Source: Allium sativum
Taxonomy: Eukaryota > Streptophyta > Magnoliopsida > Asparagales > Amaryllidaceae
Assembly: GCA_030737875.1 (NCBI GenBank)
Contig: CM060915.1
Span: 362,325,863 to 362,389,862, forward strand
Length of the DNA: 64,000 nt
Direction of reading: 5' to 3'
Part shown: positions 46,629-55,689 of the stretch, piece after piece
Numbering within the stretch: the first letter of the stretch is position 1
Layout: every line of letters begins with the position of its first letter
Program-made: the position numbers and the translations under genes
The notes under the pieces: model-generated
Told to the model about the DNA's origin: nothing
What the model saw: only the letters and a program-made list of their open reading frames with translations
The model's database searches: none

Positions 46629-46957
46629 CAGGCTTGACCCTAGGCATATGCCAACTAGGTGGTCTCTTAGGGCCTCAGGCTAGGAAGGGGCCTCATGCAA
46701 AAGATTCTTATGTATGTATAAATCGATAATGAAATATTTGCAAAGCGAAAGGTGGTTGAGCGGATATACTTCTGGCATTTACGTTGAAGATCCCAGGTTC
46801 AATTCCTAGGATGGACGGAAGGAAGCAGGATTTCATAGCAAGTTAAATTTTCCATCTTCCGGTCCAATTTTTTATCTTCCAGCTTGTGTTGGGACCTACG
46901 ATTCGCCACTTGTCTTCTGCTTTGGCCTTGTGCCTCCAAATTGTCAGGTCGGCCCTG
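46629..46957. mobile_element. 329-bp hAT-type MITE
   Basis: Terminal inverted repeats CAGGCTTGACC (46629-46639) and, inverted, CAGGGCCGACC (46957-46947), with a perfect 8-bp CCCACTTG duplication. It has no transposase. It splits the RT of the LINE: leaving out the element and one duplication makes the LINE reading frame continuous again. Inside is a Pol III promoter-like segment (46753-46806). Confidence 0.9.
46753..46806 (+). promoter_or_regulatory. Pol III-like A and B boxes (SINE or tRNA relic) in the MITE
   Basis: TGGTTGAGCGG (46753-46763) fits the A box TRGYNNAGNGG. GGTTCAATTCC (46796-46806) fits the B box GGTTCRANTCC with one change. Spacing is 32 nt. It is flanked by a partial T-arm (CCAGG...CCTAGG). 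It does not fold into a complete tRNA, so it is a relic or a SINE head. Confidence 0.65.
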
Positions 46958-46965
46958 CCCACTTG
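46958..46965. repeat. MITE target-site duplication, right
   Basis: CCCACTTG, matching 46621-46628. Confidence 0.92.
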
Positions 46966-47706
46966 TGTAATTTCTTTGAATCATATATTTGGTAAAGTGA
47001 GGTAGTTTTGTGGGCTTACTTTTGTGTGCTTAAAACCAAGGTTTATTTCAGCTCTTATACCCGAAATACCAGTGAAATATCTTCTATTCTACGAGTACAA
47101 AGTGGTCAACTTCCTGTTAAATATTTAGGAGTTCCATTATCATCCAATTATATACATTACAATGACTGCCAATCATTGTTACATCAAATTCAATCTAAAA
47201 TCCAAGCATGGGATGCTAATTTTTTTAGTTTTGCTGGTAGAGCTGAATTAATACATTTTGTAGTTACCCCTACTGTTTTATATTGTCTTTTCTGTTATCA
47301 ACTTCCTGAGCATACAAATGATAAATTACATACGATGTGCTCTGATTTTATTTGGGGGTAGTGCATCTCATAACATTAGCTGGGATAAATTGTGTTTTCC
47401 TAAATCAGAACAAGGTATAGGTCTTAAATCATTTTCAGATCTCAAAAGGGAAGATGTATTAAGTTGAAATGGAAGTTTTTAACTAATTCTTCATTATGGA
47501 GTCAATGGAAAGAAAGTAAATACTGTAATAGTAAGTTATTTTGCGGCATGAGAATTGATAATAACTCTTCAAGTACATGGAAATCTGTACTGAGAACAAA
47601 TTGCAGTCAATTGTTTAATAAGGTGATAGCTCTGGGTTCTTCTACTTTGCTATGGTTTGAACCATATATTAATAGTAAGTGTTTGGTTGATTTGCTTGAT
47701 ATTCAA
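46966..47706 (+). pseudogene. Outer LINE ORF2, RT thumb and post-RT region
   Basis: After the MITE: LKTKVYFSSYTRN, SGQLPVKYLGVPLSSNYIHYNDCQ and FSFAGRAELIHFVVTPTVLYCLF, the L--KT----, LP-KYLG-PL and W----LS-AGR--LI-SVL blocks of plant L1 ORF2. The frame 47464 on continues with WKSVLR and LWFEPYINSKCLVDLLDIQ, and is broken at 47707 by the LF3 LTR. Confidence 0.87.
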
Positions 47707-48611
47707 TGTAACACCCCACGTCTATTAATGTCACTCACAAAGGGAATGCATTAACTTCCATGGAGGTTATAAGTGAATATAGAACAGAAAAATTACAACA
47801 AGACAGATAATAAGTAGTACTTGGAAATCTAAAACTTCATTTTATTGCAGCGGAAATTAAACGTGTTTATTACATCACAAAACCATTAATCAAAGTCAAG
47901 TACATTATCCATCTTCATAAAAACAAAATACATAATCCCATTACACAAATAGCCATTAAAGAAGATAACGAGCTGGACTTTACTTCAATGGTCCAAGCTT
48001 TCCAAGAGAGATAAAGCAATCCAATCAAACTCCACTAGAGCTGGGCACAACCATGAGGACCTGGAGGGGGAAAAAGGATAGAAATGGAGGGGGTCAGACA
48101 TAAAGTCTGGCGAGTATGACAATTCTAACAATACTTTTATCAAAATAATTAGACTAAGGCATAAGCTGGAAGACAAGTAAATGTCTATTAACTATTAGGT
48201 ATGGAATGAACAGATAAAGATAACGTGAAGGATAACGTTAAAGGCGTACCTAATTACTAACGAATAATTACTACACTGCACCGCACTAGTCACCCTAAGG
48301 TTGATCCCACTTGCTTCACGCAGAAACATATAAATAGCCTTACGTACCCCTAGCTGACTACATAGGTGTCGTCTGCCCCTATCTCCACTAGGTGTACCCC
48401 ACTACCCACTTTCGATCGGCTCTCTACTCATAGATACCCGTGCTGGCCCCACAGTGGGGTGTATCACTCCCCTAAAGTGGCAAACCGATACAACTAAGAA
48501 TGCACGGCTTATACCTACACGATGCAACAACGTCTTACCTACCAGCCCGGGTCCACACACGCATATGAAACCCGTTGGACTTGCGTTGCCACCGCTCCCT
48601 GTTTTGGCCTC
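47707..48611 (-). mobile_element. Long gypsy LTR LF3, first part
   Basis: It begins TGTAACACCCCACG inside the LINE. It has the CAGAC/GTCTG stem-loop (48095-48109) and a GATCGGCTC...GTGTATCA stretch (about 48413-48465) collinear with LF1 at 1372-1470. So it is a related LTR in the same orientation as LF1. It is split by the Tat element after 48611 and continues at 62487. Confidence 0.8.
48607..48611. repeat. Tat target-site duplication, left
   Basis: GCCTC, repeated at 62482-62486. Confidence 0.93.
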
Positions 48612-49083
48612 TGTTAGCCCACTTTGTGAACTGGGCAACACAAAGTCAAGATGTGAAACATTGAAGAACTTGGAAAGCACAGAAGCGGGTCGGATCGAAG
48701 CACTGAAGCGGGTCGGATCAGATAAATTTTGCTGTTCGGATCGGTGAATTATTACTGTTGGAATCAGAGAGGTATAGCTGTTCGGATCGAAGAGCAACCT
48801 ATTGCCAGTTGGAGCGGAGAGCTACTTGCTGCAAAGACAGATCGGAACGGAGTGGAAGAGAATGAAGACTTAGCCTTGGGACAAAACCGGATCGGATCGG
48901 GTACCCCGATCCGAACCCCTCATGTATACTCTTCCGATCCGAACCCATCTTCCACATCATTCTCCTGCATGATCGCCAGGTTATTCGGAGCGGCTATGAC
49001 CAGTTCCTACCCACAACGTCCACTGCTCTGATGCGTTGTCAACATAGAAATCCATCCGAACCCGAGGCTGATGGGATGGATGA

Positions 49084-49089
49084 CACGTG
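49084..49089 (+). promoter_or_regulatory. G-box/ABRE-like element in Tat 5' LTR
   Basis: CACGTG within ACACGTGGC, 37 bp upstream of the TATA box, a site type bound by bZIP factors in plants. It is conserved in the 3' LTR (62102-62107). Confidence 0.6.
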
Positions 49090-49126
49090 GCTCCGATCCG
49101 GATCCGGTTCTGAGCAAATTTTCACC

Positions 49127-49134
49127 TATAAATA
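49127..49134 (+). promoter_or_regulatory. TATA box of Tat 5' LTR
   Basis: TATAAATA in TTCACCTATAAATACCC. The same words occur in the 3' LTR (62145-62152) and in the solo LTR at 42643-42650. Confidence 0.75.
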
Positions 49135-49466
49135 CCCTGTCTGGAGATAATGAAAAGGATCTTTTTCTGGCACTTTGAGAGTTCAATCACCCTCATCACC
49201 CAAATTCCAGCACTCCCGGAAAATCCAAATCTTCTTTCATTATTTGTTTTTAGACAATTGAGTGAATGTAAGTGAGTTGTGAGAGAAATTAAGTGAATAT
49301 TTCATTGTAATTACAAATACATCATTGAAAATAGTGAAAGACAAGTGGACGTAGGCATTTCTTCGCCGAACCACTATAAATCCTGTGTGTTCATTGCACT
49401 TTTGATCTTATTTCATTCTGCTTTTAGTCAATTTGGGTGTTAGAGCCACTTTTTGGTCTAACATTT

Positions 49467-49483
49467 TGGTGCTTTCACTGAGA
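49467..49483 (+). other. Primer-binding site of Tat element
   Basis: TGGTGCTTTCACTGAGA, 3 nt inside the 5' LTR. Its complement ends in CCA as a tRNA 3' end must. I cannot assign the tRNA with certainty. Confidence 0.75.
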
Positions 49484-49605
49484 ATCATCTGAATTCTCTG
49501 TTTCTCGGGATTATCGTTCTACTTTTTGGACCGTTGAGTTCAAAAGAAGTTAATCCTCAAGTTTCGACGCTCTTGGATATTTGTTGAATTGATTGTTGAA
49601 GAACC

Positions 49606-50949
49606 ATGGCCAAAGGAAAAGGCAAAGAAGTTCAATCTAGTCGAGGAAATGGAGTTGGCGAAGATCAGCAAAATGCGGTCGTGACAAGGTCTCGTGGGCA
49701 GAGCTCAGCAGCAGGACGAACCGATACAGGAAACCCGAACCGCCTTCAGGGGGAGAGCTCCGATCCGATCCAGGTAGGAGATTCTGAAGCAGTGCATTCC
49801 CCCAACCTGAACCGACCCGAGCAACTTGCCCTACACCGACCCGACCTGGCTTTCCAGCTCCGACCCGAACAGAATTCCCAGCTCCGACCCGACCCGATTT
49901 CCCATCTCCGAACCGACCCGTCACTTGGTGATGTTGGAACCTCTACTCGAGCCCCTACAAATGCTCCGATTCCAGCCACCAGGGTCAATGATCAGATCAA
50001 TCCATCCGCGCCCATTACTCAAGGAGATTTCTCGCGCCTGCTGGATATGCTTGAGAGTACTAGGGAGGCTATGAAAATCCACGAGCGCACCAATCTCATG
50101 ATGCAAGAAAATATGAGACTCATGAGCAGGGAAATTAGCGAACTCCGTAGACAGAGAACCCCATCCCCGGTTCGTCACACACCAGTGGATCAGTCTTCTT
50201 CTTCCGAGGAAGAGCGGCACCATGAACGAAGGCCGCTCGAACGACCTCAGAATTTGGAGCAGCTGACATTCGGATCTTTGGGGTCTCGCGAGGATATTGC
50301 ACGAGCACTAGGAAACAATGATCCCACTCAGGGGAAAAGACTCCAGTCCCCTCCTCCCGAGATCGACCGGGAGCATAGGAAATGGAGTAGAGCAGAAGCA
50401 ACTCAGAGAAGAAGGGCATCTCCTGAACAAGAGCCCAGAAGGAACACGAATACCAGGGCCAGGGAACCTGAACGGCCCCTAACTAATGCCGATGTACATG
50501 CAATGGTACGCCAGATTATGTCCGAGAGCCGGAACTATACCAATGAAGATTATGGCATTGAGCGAAGCCATACTCCTTTCACTGACGACATCCTCGACTT
50601 TCAGTTTCCCCGGCATTTTAACCTGCCGCAGATGGACAAGTACAATGGGAGAACTGATCCAGGACAGCATTTGATGCGATATTCGTGGCTCATGAATGTT
50701 GCTGCTGCTCCTGATGCAGTGAAGTATAAGGCATTCCCGATCTATTTGGAAGATGTGGCGCTGTTATGGTTTACCCGACTTCCCCCTCGTTCGGTATCGA
50801 ATTATAGGGAATTGTGCGAACGTTTTATGAATCAGTTCCGACTCCATACCCGAAAGTCCAAAAGTGTTATTGAATTATCAAGAATTAAGCAGGCGCCAGG
50901 AGAGTCTTTGAGGTCATATCTTGACCGTTTTAACTTAGCTGTGACTTAA
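49606..50949 (+). CDS. Tat Gag, N-terminal part, ends at premature TAA
   Basis: 447 residues from an ATG in good context (ACCATGGCC). The first 110 residues are low-complexity, with repeated LRPDP/LRPEQ motifs coded by repeats of CCGACCCGA. A helical segment (about 140-185) and an R/E-rich stretch follow. The retrotransposon Gag domain starts near 310 (FPRHFNLPQMDKYNGRTDPG, LLWFTRLPPRSV, FRLHTRKSKSVIEL, ESLRSYLDRF). The TAA at 50947 is in frame with the continuation at 50950, where other Tat elements read on, so it is a point mutation inside Gag. The truncated protein lacks the end of the Gag core and the nucleic-acid-binding region. Confidence 0.9.
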   Translation: MAKGKGKEVQSSRGNGVGEDQQNAVVTRSRGQSSAAGRTDTGNPNRLQGESSDPIQVGDSEAVHSPNLNRPEQLALHRPDLAFQLRPEQNSQLRPDPISHLRTDPSLGDVGTSTRAPTNAPIPATRVNDQINPSAPITQGDFSRLLDMLESTREAMKIHERTNLMMQENMRLMSREISELRRQRTPSPVRHTPVDQSSSSEEERHHERRPLERPQNLEQLTFGSLGSREDIARALGNNDPTQGKRLQSPPPEIDREHRKWSRAEATQRRRASPEQEPRRNTNTRAREPERPLTNADVHAMVRQIMSESRNYTNEDYGIERSHTPFTDDILDFQFPRHFNLPQMDKYNGRTDPGQHLMRYSWLMNVAAAPDAVKYKAFPIYLEDVALLWFTRLPPRSVSNYRELCERFMNQFRLHTRKSKSVIELSRIKQAPGESLRSYLDRFNLAVT

Positions 50950-52353
50950 GTTAGGGACCCGCATGAGCCAACCATCTTGATGGCATTAAAGGAAGGAGTC
51001 GATCCTGAATCCGAGTTTGGAGATTACCTTTCTGGGAAGGCACCCTCCACGAGAGAGATATTCTATGAAAAGGCCGATATTTATTTAAGACGAGAGGAGG
51101 CCAGGGCAAACCGAAAGAGAAAGTCTGAAGCAGATTCAAAAGAAAATGTTCAGAGTAACGTCGTCGTGAAGCAGTCTGGGGAAAGTTCCAGAAAAGTTGA
51201 AGTGAATGTGGGAAACAAGAGTGGAAACGATAATTCTGGAAACGGGGGCAACAACAATAACCGTAATGCGAACGGTAACAGAAGAAATAGAAATAGAGGA
51301 AGTGATCCTAGCAAAAGGCCCCGATTCCAGACTTATGAGAATTACACACCGTTGAATGACACTCTGGGGAACATTTACCTGGATACATACAACGTTTTGC
51401 AATATAAAAGACCGCCACCTCGTGACTCGACAGAGAAAGAAATGGCAACTGGGAAGTTTTGTTTGTTTCATGGAACTCATGGGCATTCAACCAATGAATG
51501 TCGGCATTTGAGAGATGTGATTGAGAAGCTGCTGCGCGAAGGGAAACTGGATGAATATAAGGTTGCCCCGAGGGACCGGGGGCAAGGAGAGCAGGCTCCA
51601 AAACAGATTCAATCTGCTCCCAAGCCTACAACGCAGCAGAAAGGCAAGGGAATCGTTATCAACTCCATAGTGGGTGGACCTCACCCAGCAATCCGTAGTT
51701 TTAGAGCAATGGATCAATATGTAAATGCTGCCAAGCACGTAGATGTGAATGAAGGTGATGATTTGGAAGATATCGCCCCCATAAAACAACAGAAGGCAAT
51801 GTTTGACGACGTGGTATTCCGCAGCAGAGATAATACTGGGATCCAATCACCCACTGATGATCCGTTGGTCATTACTACCACCATTGGGCTGGCCTTGGTT
51901 CATAAGGTGTTAGTAGACAACGGAAGTTCTGTTAATATTTTATTTAAAAAGTCATTCGATCAGGTGAAGCTTGAATCTGAAGATTTGAAGCCATGTGAAG
52001 GATGGATCAGAGGCTTCAACGGGGCGTCAACAGCTCCCATGGGGTACATAGAATTGCCCGTGACCTTGGGGCAAGGAGAATGCCGAAGAGTGTGGATGCT
52101 TCAGTTCGTAGTATTGGACGTAGATTCGCCTTATAATGCATTTTTGGGGAGACCTGCCCTTGCTGAGTTCAGAGCTTGCATCGCCCCTTGGTGTTTATTG
52201 CTTAAGTTCCCAACTGAATCCGGAACTGGAGTAATGAGAGGGGATCAAGTTTCCGGACGGGCCTGCTATGTTGCCGAATTAAAGATGTTGATGAAAGGAC
52301 TTAACATTGAGAGTAAAGATGCCTCGCCTCCCCCAAAGGGGGGCTCGGCGTAG
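50950..52353 (+). CDS. Tat Gag C-terminus and protease, ends at UAG CAATTA
   Basis: In the same frame as the preceding Gag. The first ATG is 50977. VRDPHEPTILMALKEG completes the Gag core. Then come basic and N/G-rich stretches, a CLFHGTHGHSTNEC zinc-binding motif (a Tat-type knuckle variant), and a retropepsin-like protease with LVDNGSSVNILF and FLGRPAL. The terminal UAG (52351-52353) is followed by CAA TTA, and the RT frame continues in the same phase. So this stop is probably the normal Gag-Pro/Pol boundary, passed by readthrough, not decay. Confidence 0.9.
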   Translation, partial: VRDPHEPTILMALKEGVDPESEFGDYLSGKAPSTREIFYEKADIYLRREEARANRKRKSEADSKENVQSNVVVKQSGESSRKVEVNVGNKSGNDNSGNGGNNNNRNANGNRRNRNRGSDPSKRPRFQTYENYTPLNDTLGNIYLDTYNVLQYKRPPPRDSTEKEMATGKFCLFHGTHGHSTNECRHLRDVIEKLLREGKLDEYKVAPRDRGQGEQAPKQIQSAPKPTTQQKGKGIVINSIVGGPHPAIRSFRAMDQYVNAAKHVDVNEGDDLEDIAPIKQQKAMFDDVVFRSRDNTGIQSPTDDPLVITTTIGLALVHKVLVDNGSSVNILFKKSFDQVKLESEDLKPCEGWIRGFNGASTAPMGYIELPVTLGQGECRRVWMLQFVVLDVDSPYNAFLGRPALAEFRACIAPWCLLLKFPTESGTGVMRGDQVSGRACYVAELKMLMKGLNIESKDASPPPKGGSA

Positions 52354-54768
52354 CAATTAGAGAGATCGACCCCGAAGGAGTTGCCCAAAGGAACGCTTGA
52401 AGACCTGGATCCCAGAAAAGACGAGGAACCAGAGACTAGAAATGCAACTCCTAATGAAGCGACAGTGGAAATTCCCATTGATGAAGCTGATCCAACAAGA
52501 ATTCTGAAGATTGGATCTCAATTGGATCCACGTCGGGCCAAAGAACTAACGGACTTCTTGAAGGCGAACTTGGACGTGTTTGCCTGGACCCACGCTGACA
52601 TGTGTGGGATATCGCCATCCATCATGAGTCACACACTAAATGTAAACCCGAAACATCCGCCTGTGAACCAAAAGAGACGTATGCTGGGCCCAGAGAGGTC
52701 GGCAGCTCTCAAAGAAGAAGTGGAGAAGCTGAAACACAACGGATTTATTCGAGATTCGACATATCCCGACTGGATACCGAATCCCGTCTTGGTAAAGAAG
52801 CCGAATGGAAAGTGGCGGACTTGCATTGATTTTTCAGATTTGAACAAAGCTTGCCCAAAAGATAGTTTCCCACTCCCCAGGATTGACCAGCTTGTAGATT
52901 CAACAGCAGGTCATGAACTTCTCTCTTTCATGGACGCATATTCTGGGTACAACCAAATTCCTATGCACGTGCCAGATCAAGAACATACGAGCTTCATTAC
53001 AAATTTGGGGTTATATTGTTATATTGTAATGCCATTCGGATTGAAAAACGCCGGAGCCACTTATCAGCGCTTGGTGAACAGAATGTTTTATAATCAAATA
53101 GGGAAGAATATGGAAGTTTATGTGGATGATATGCTTGTCAAATCGAAACAGTCGTCCGGTCATACGCAAGACTTGGCGGAAATGTTTGGTATCCTGCGAA
53201 AGTATCGGATGAAGTTAAATCCTTTGAAATGTTCATTTGGAGTGGCATCGGGAAAAAATTTAGGCTTCATTGTGAGTTCCCGAGGAATTGAAATCAATCC
53301 TAGCCAAATAGCAGCGATTAGAAACATTGAAGAGCTAAGGAAAATTAAAGACGTCCAAAGTCTTGCAGGGAAAGTAGCCGCGTTGAGTAGATTTATCTCC
53401 AAAGCCACAGACAAATGCGTCCCATTTTTTGATTTGATTAAAAGGGGAAAGAAGAACTTCGAGTGGACTCCGGACTGTGTTGAGGCCTTTCGAAATTTAT
53501 TGGAACTACTAGAAAAACCGCCGATTTTGTCAAAGCCAGTGGATCACGAAGAATTGTTTGTTTACTTGGCAGTTTCGGCTCACGCCGTTAGCAGAGCCTT
53601 GGTTCGAGAAGAAGACAAAGTGCAAAGGCCAGTATATTATGTAAGCAAGAAATTAGCAGCGGCAGAGCGCAACTACCCAAAGATTGAGAAGCTCGCTTAC
53701 AGCCTCCTAATCGCATCCCGAAAACTTCGCCACTATTTTCAAGCTCATCCAATAACCATATACACTGACCAGCCCCTGAGGCAGGTGTTGCAGAGACCCG
53801 AAGCATCGGGAAGGTTGATCAAATGGAATATAGAATTAAGTCAGTTTGATTTAAATTTTCAACCACGAAGGTCGATCAGGGTGCAGGCTCTGGCAGACTT
53901 CATAGCAGAGTTCACTATCCCAGAGGAGGAAGTGATCAACGACAAGGTGGTCAAGTCCGAAGATGAGTTAAAGATAGATCCATGGAAGCTATACACAGAT
54001 GGAGCCAAGAACGACCGAAGGTCCAGAGCTGGAATCGTCTTAGTCACTGCTGAAGGACGGTCGTTATATTACGCTCTACGATTAGAATTTTCGGCGACTA
54101 ACAATGACTCTGAATACAAAGCCCTGATTGCCGGGCTGAAGCTTGCTAAAGACCTCGGAATAAAAATGCTGGACATATTCTGTGACTCCAAAATCATTGT
54201 TTGCCAAGTGCGAGAGGAATTTGTGGCTCGGGGACCACGACTTATCGCCTACGTCAGGAAAGTGAGAGAGCTATTGAGCAACCTGGAGCGGTACAATATA
54301 ACACATATCCCAAGAGCCGAAAACCAGAAGGCAGACAGGCTGGCAAAGCTAGCTAGTTCCGACAATCCAGAAGAGACTGAAATAATTCCAATTGAAACGT
54401 TGGAATCGCCAAGCTTTGAGTCGATGGAAATTGAGCTCGCTTTCGAAGCGGAACTGGAGAAGGAGTCGTGGATGACCCCAATTAAGAACTTCCTTAAGAA
54501 TGGGACACTCCCATCAAAGAAGAGTGAGAAAAGGGCTATGGTTCGTAAGGCTACCAGATATGTCATACAAGATGATACTTTTTATAGGCAAGGATTTTCT
54601 ATGCCCCTGTTACGATGTATAGCACACGACGACATCAAACGTGTACTAAGAGAAGTGCACGAAGGTGAGTGTGGGGATCATACAGGAGGTCAGACTTTAG
54701 CGAAAAAGATATTGCGATATGGATACTTCTGGCCCACAATTAATAAAGATGCAGCTAATTATTCATGA
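52354..54768 (+). CDS. Tat Pol: RT, RNase H, second RNase H, integrase zinc finger
   Basis: In frame with the protease. RT is at about 120-265 of the part starting at 52381 (VKKPNGKWRTCIDFSDLNKA, SFMDAYSGYNQI, MPFGLKNAGATYQ, YVDDML at 53119-53136). A decayed gypsy RNase H follows (VYYVSKKLAAAERNYPKIEK). A second, complete RNase H spans about 535-660, with TDGA, SEYKAL, CDSK and NQKADRLA giving the D-E-D-D residues. This extra domain is a Tat trait. The integrase HHCC finger starts at VLREVHEG. A TGA at 54766 cuts it just before RCDKCQRF; reading continues in the same phase, so this is a nonsense mutation. RT and both RNase H domains are otherwise intact. Confidence 0.93.
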   Translation, partial: QLERSTPKELPKGTLEDLDPRKDEEPETRNATPNEATVEIPIDEADPTRILKIGSQLDPRRAKELTDFLKANLDVFAWTHADMCGISPSIMSHTLNVNPKHPPVNQKRRMLGPERSAALKEEVEKLKHNGFIRDSTYPDWIPNPVLVKKPNGKWRTCIDFSDLNKACPKDSFPLPRIDQLVDSTAGHELLSFMDAYSGYNQIPMHVPDQEHTSFITNLGLYCYIVMPFGLKNAGATYQRLVNRMFYNQIGKNMEVYVDDMLVKSKQSSGHTQDLAEMFGILRKYRMKLNPLKCSFGVASGKNLGFIVSSRGIEINPSQIAAIRNIEELRKIKDVQSLAGKVAALSRFISKATDKCVPFFDLIKRGKKNFEWTPDCVEAFRNLLELLEKPPILSKPVDHEELFVYLAVSAHAVSRALVREEDKVQRPVYYVSKKLAAAERNYPKIEKLAYSLLIASRKLRHYFQAHPITIYTDQPLRQVLQRPEASGRLIKWNIELSQFDLNFQPRRSIRVQALADFIAEFTIPEEEVINDKVVKSEDELKIDPWKLYTDGAKNDRRSRAGIVLVTAEGRSLYYALRLEFSATNNDSEYKALIAGLKLAKDLGIKMLDIFCDSKIIVCQVREEFVARGPRLIAYVRKVRELLSNLERYNITHIPRAENQKADRLAKLASSDNPEETEIIPIETLESPSFESMEIELAFEAELEKESWMTPIKNFLKNGTLPSKKSEKRAMVRKATRYVIQDDTFYRQGFSMPLLRCIAHDDIKRVLREVHEGECGDHTGGQTLAKKILRYGYFWPTINKDAANYS

Positions 54769-55689
54769 CGCTGCGATAAGTGCCAGAGATTCGCCAAAAT
54801 CCCCAGAGCACCGTCGACCCAACTCAAATCAATGGTGAGTCCTTGGCCATTTGCCACGTGGGGAATTGATATCATTGGAGTTCTACCGATTGCTAAAGGA
54901 GGAGTGAAATATGCAATAGTCGCTGTGGACTATTTTACGAAGTGGGTGGAAGCTGAGCCCTTAACCAAAATCACGGTGAGAAAGGTGATAAGTTTCGTGG
55001 TTAGAAATATTATATGCCGATTCGGGATCCCAAGGACCATTATAACTGACAACGGAACCCAGTTCGATGGCACTGAATTCAGAAATTTTTGCCAGAAGTA
55101 TAAGATCGACAAGCGATACACTGTGGTTGCTTATCCGCAGTCGAACGGGCAAGTTGAAGCAATAAACAAAGTAATAAAATCCATCCTCAAGAAACGGTTA
55201 GAGCGCGCAAAGGCAAAATGGGTTGACGAATTTCCCTTAGCTTTGTGGGCATATCGGACAACATTTAAGACGGCTACTGGTCATACCCTTTTCTCTCTCT
55301 CTTTTGGCTTAGAAGCAGTAATTCCAGTAGAGCTTGAAGTCCCTTCCCACCGAGTGACGTATTATGATCCGATGACGAATCAGGCACTCTTACTCGAGTC
55401 TCTTGATGAAATCAAAGAAAAAAGGGACGAAGCGGATTTGCGTGCGGCAAGACATCGACGTCAGATGGCATGCTATTACGACAAAATAGTTCTCCTTAGG
55501 ACTTTTGAACCAGGAGATTTGGTGCTAAAGAGAGTCTTTCCATCCCTTCCTCACCTCAGTCCAAAGTGGAAAGGACCCTTTGTCATCCAACGGAAACTTG
55601 AAAAAGGAACCTTCAAGTTAACGACCATAGATGGCGAAGAAGTCCCTAGGGCATGGAATGCCCAACACTTGATGCGATATTTGGATTAG
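54769..55689 (+). CDS. Tat integrase core and C-terminus
   Basis: In frame after the TGA. RCDKCQRFAK ends the zinc finger. From ATG 54832 the core has D13 (WGIDIIG), D73 (ITDNGTQF) and E109 (NGQVEAIN), with 35 residues between the last two. The C-terminal part ends with a GDLVLKR, LSPKWKGPFVI and LMRYLD segment, as in Tat elements, and has no chromodomain. Alone this frame lacks a start codon context; it depends on the upstream polyprotein. Confidence 0.93.
   Translation, partial: RCDKCQRFAKIPRAPSTQLKSMVSPWPFATWGIDIIGVLPIAKGGVKYAIVAVDYFTKWVEAEPLTKITVRKVISFVVRNIICRFGIPRTIITDNGTQFDGTEFRNFCQKYKIDKRYTVVAYPQSNGQVEAINKVIKSILKKRLERAKAKWVDEFPLALWAYRTTFKTATGHTLFSLSFGLEAVIPVELEVPSHRVTYYDPMTNQALLLESLDEIKEKRDEADLRAARHRRQMACYYDKIVLLRTFEPGDLVLKRVFPSLPHLSPKWKGPFVIQRKLEKGTFKLTTIDGEEVPRAWNAQHLMRYLD

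Larger units (their letters stand above)
41441..47706 (+). mobile_element. L1-type LINE with three insertions
   Basis: A long plus-strand LINE: ORF1 (41441-43488, interrupted by a solo LTR) and ORF2 (43489 on): endonuclease, RT, post-RT. A second LINE sits in the endonuclease part (43649-44711) and an hAT MITE in RT (46629-46957). It is cut at 47707 by the LF3 LTR, so its 3' end and downstream duplication are not visible. ORF1 has a DUF4283-type RNA-binding region and a zinc knuckle, as in plant L1 elements. Confidence 0.88.
48612..49463 (+). mobile_element. 5' LTR of Tat element
   Basis: 852 bp. It holds many CGGATCGG/CCGATCCG words, a perfect inverted repeat CGGATCGGG-TAC-CCCGATCCG arms (48893-48901, 48905-48913), a CACGTG box (48084-49089 region; exact 49084-49089), TATA (49127-49134) and the U5 hairpin at 49345-49374. 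LTR ends are TGTTAG and CTAACA. Confidence 0.95.

Noticed and set aside
46745..46815. tRNA gene
   Set aside because: A and B boxes are present, but there is no complete acceptor stem, anticodon arm or full T-stem, and it lies inside a MITE. Reported only as a Pol III-like relic.
49637..50223. Minus-strand ORFs opposite gag
   Set aside because: Shadows of the Gag frame caused by GC-rich repeats.
54930..55152. Minus-strand ORFs opposite integrase
   Set aside because: Shadow frames of a strongly supported coding region.
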